DNA of 64,000 nt from Cristatella mucedo (Eukaryota; Bryozoa; Phylactolaemata; Cristatellidae): NCBI GenBank assembly GCA_009760855.2, contig WPIO01000045.1, forward strand, positions 3,272,814 to 3,336,813, given 5' to 3'. Positions 61,418-64,000 of the stretch are shown in pieces. The notes under the pieces are model-generated. The model had not been told where the DNA came from. It saw only the letters and a program-made list of their open reading frames with translations, and did no database searches. Every line of letters begins with the position of its first letter. Position 1 is the stretch's first letter. The translations under genes and the position numbers were made by a program.

Positions 61418-61568
61418 GTGTAGCGACCAGAAGGGAGCCTTTATGGCTATCACCACCACGCTTGCAGTGTGGCGATAAAGAATCACCACGGAGATCAGAC
61501 CCGACCTCGGACCGAGATCCATGAAAGCAACCGCGCTTAACTGGTGTGCCATCACGGCTCACCAATGT
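61418..61568 (-). mobile_element. tRNA-derived SINE, family 1 (copy 7)
   Basis: Minus strand: GGTGAGCCGTGATGGCACAC in the head, CGAGGTCGGGTCTGATCTCC in place of the B-box, then CAAGCGTGGTGGTGATAGCC and AAAGGCTCCCTTCTGGTCGC. Diverged but complete. Confidence 0.78.
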
Positions 61569-64000
61569 TTGAGAGCTTCCCTGCTGTCCATTGGCCTCAT
61601 GGATCTCATGAACTCTGTATTGCAAGTGCCATTATTGTTAATTTATTATCATTCATCATCACAACAATCTAGTCTGTTTCCGTGTGGTGTTTTATTGATG
61701 TGTAGTGTTGTAGGTCGGGGAGGTAGTTCCCAGGCTGAGACAGCTCTCGAACTGAAAAAACAGGTTTGAGGCCTTCGTGTATAATCTGGAACAGATGGTG
61801 TCAGATCCTGGTTGTTGTCGAAATGGTAAGAGAGTTGATGATACTGTGGTTTCAGTGGTCCAAGGGTTCAACTCGGTGACATAAATTGCTCATCAGCCGA
61901 TGTTATATTCATATTGACATGACTGACATCCCTTCCCTTTAGGATATTTATCCCTGTACAAAATGCCACGGACATTCAGCTGAATATCTTTCAAAGTATA
62001 GAACGTGTCTTAGGGTGGTAAAGATGAGGAAGAAGTGTAAGCGCCAAGGGTGTTCTGCTGTTTATTGTCAAGTCTTACCTTTAGTCTAATCAGTTTGAAA
62101 CCAGTACAGAAAAGGTATCTGCATTTCTGGGCTGGGGCTGTATATTTGCCTGCATGACCATTGCAGACTTATCCTTTGAGCAAGATGGCTTGCGACCTGG
62201 CTTCAACATGAAGCTGCAGTGCACCTAAGTGGTTGGAACACTCCACTCTTCTGCTGTGCATTGGATTGAACTTAAGGTAAGCCATATATTCTGTAACAGA
62301 CATTGGCTCGTTAATTGGGATTCTATGTTCTGCTTCTTTTGTACATTATATTGTCGGCCCTCGCGAAAGCCACAACCAATAGGGGACAACTTTGGTGTCG
62401 CCCCATCGAGTTGTCTGCGGTCCGTGGATGCCCGATATGAGATCCTGGTACTGGAAGGTCCGTCGTCGAGCGAGGCACGCACGAGCAACTGCTGAGGTCC
62501 CCGACGGTCTGCGCCAGGCTTTGGGCGAAACAGCACGGTGGCACTTCGGACAGCTAATACCTCGCTGATCGAGCGGCTGCCTGAATCAGGCAGCAAAGCG
62601 GGGAGGCCGGACAAGGCAGGGCATCAGGTCAAGCGAAATTGACTCGGCTGCACGAGGCAGCTGATGCTGGGCATACTGTGACACTTCAGCACCATCTCAG
62701 TGTAACTGGCAGCATTTCGGAAAAAGAATCACACCGGTGGCCACACTTTGTTCGTCGTCGTCAGTCCGTCGTCCTCGTCATCGAAACTTCAGCCCTCCTG
62801 CTTCCTATGATGCCTGCGTCGGCGGGGCGTCCTCAGCAGCGTTTGGTAGCGTGTTGCGCGTTACGTGGCTCAGTGCCCATCTGGCGACCATGAGCAGCGG
62901 GAGCAAGCAATTTGACAACGGCATTGCTGACCAAAGGGAGCAGGTCGAAATCGGTCGGCGGCATCTGCCTCCCAGGATTAACCACACACTTGCTGGCTGT
63001 TGTCTACAAGCCTCTGATGACCGCGTTCAGAAAACGAGAATAACCAGCCAGTCCTCTGGGTTGGTTGCTGACGTTCGTTCGAACGCTATTATTGGCCAGT
63101 ATTGCACCTACAGCCGGCGAGCATTGACTGAACTTAGGGTTTTATCCTGTCTGTGGGCTGGTAGCTGATTGCCGTTGCCAGCATACCTAGATCTATCGGT
63201 TTACATTGGTGTACTTCCCCTGCACACGCACCATACAAGGACCCTGCGTTAGGTCTTGTAGCAGGCGAATATCAAATAAACTTTCACTTTGAAATACTTG
63301 CTGCAATCAATGTAAATGTGGTGCTCATGTAGTGAGGTTGCTCGTGCAAGCCGTGGCAGCAATTTAGAATGGAGCATCGAGCTTGCCTGCAGACGTAGTA
63401 ACAAGGTCGTTCGTTAGAGTTGACCTACATACGGATAATAGTAGACATTTTTATAGTAGTATAATGGTAGATATTCCCTTGTGTCATTGGAGAACTTCTG
63501 ACTGCTCCTCGACGAGGCTTCACCAAGATGCATGCAAGTAAACCGCATGAACCAGAGCCATAAGCTAATCTGCCTTTGGCCGGTCCCACGGAAGAGCACA
63601 GCTAGCCGGACAGTGGCTGCTATGTGGCCTGGGTGCAGCCGGTGGTTCAAACTTCAACGCTCTCTCGTGGTGGTGGCCGGTGCCTCGCCCGGTGCATGCC
63701 TGGCTCGCCTTGACTCGAGCCAGACAGCCCGCCTGGCAGGAGGCCGGGGCTAGTGGACCGAGGTCAGGCTGGTGGTAAGGCAGCGGAGGGAGGAGCGGCT
63801 GTGGGCTGTTGCAAAGCTAGCCTTGGCGATACACGGTTGTTGAAGCTCCCCTTTGGTGTCCGAGTGTCGTCTATGGTGCCCAGAAAGCGGCAACCCTGAC
63901 TGAACCATGGAACTTGTACTACTGAGTACTAATGATACTGAGAATACTAATGAGATCCTGTAATTTATCGAGTTGTGGATATAGTCAATATAGATCATTA
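61569..64000. other. Window end; possible plus-strand 3' exon, not confirmed
   Basis: A plus donor AAG|GTAAGC lies at 62276. A plus frame open from about 62737 to a stop at 63168 contains MSSGSKQFDNGIADQREQVE and is followed 107 bp later by AATAAA (63275-63280), the arrangement of a last exon. The product is not recognised and no upstream exon was linked. Confidence 0.3.
63275..63280 (+). terminator. Candidate polyadenylation signal AATAAA
   Basis: It lies about 107 bp after the stop of the open frame ending at 63168. Canonical hexamer; use not shown. Confidence 0.3.

Overview
This window is nuclear DNA of an animal, most likely an invertebrate. It has split genes with GT-AG introns, several families of LINEs, tRNA-derived SINEs and DNA-transposon relics, and very long CT, GTCT, GA and CATA microsatellites. 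Nothing looks bacterial, plasmid or viral: there are no operons, no ribosome-binding sites and no CRISPR array. The species cannot be named from the sequence alone.

The one gene that can be read through completely is a uracil phosphoribosyltransferase homologue (UPRT) on the minus strand. Seven coding exons run from 24269 down to 11611. All six introns have consensus splice sites, the phases agree throughout, and the exons join to a 271-residue protein that aligns with animal UPRT from the helical N-terminal part to the C-terminal YFGTD. Its introns (249 bp to 3.6 kb) hold LINE, SINE, hAT and Tc1 remnants. A second host gene is represented by one convincing first coding exon (7387 to 7141, minus strand). 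It sits in a GC-rich, CpG-dense region that fills roughly the first 8 kb, and its later exons lie at lower coordinates or beyond the window edge.

The rest is mostly repeats. (1) An L2/CR1-like non-LTR retrotransposon family (L2-A) has at least a dozen 5'-truncated copies. Two of them (12.86-14.09 kb minus, 31.15-31.80 kb plus) are nearly identical in their reverse-transcriptase C-termini and therefore young. (2) An older second lineage (L2-B) has its own 3' end, recurring near 16.7, 26.2, 27.7 and 55.3 kb; its most complete copy keeps decayed reverse-transcriptase motifs at 26.4-27.3 kb. (3) There are two tRNA-derived SINE families. SINE2 carries a tail matching the 3' end of L2-A, the sign of a LINE/SINE partnership. 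SINE1 has its own tail and often ends in (TTA)n. (4) There are relics of Tc1 (22.2-22.6 kb), hAT with a BED finger (17.9-18.3 kb) and a pogo/Tigger-like element (36.2-36.7 kb).

From 24.3 kb to the end no second complete host gene could be read. Several stretches have open frames and good splice signals, for example two tiny candidate exons at 30020-30061 and 31086-31123 just downstream of CT-rich arrays. They are reported with low confidence. I found no evidence for a wholly new biological system. The best leads are the LINE/SINE tail sharing, the SINE-to-LINE head-on junctions, the microsatellite-adjacent exon candidates, and the unidentified first exon at 7.1-7.4 kb.
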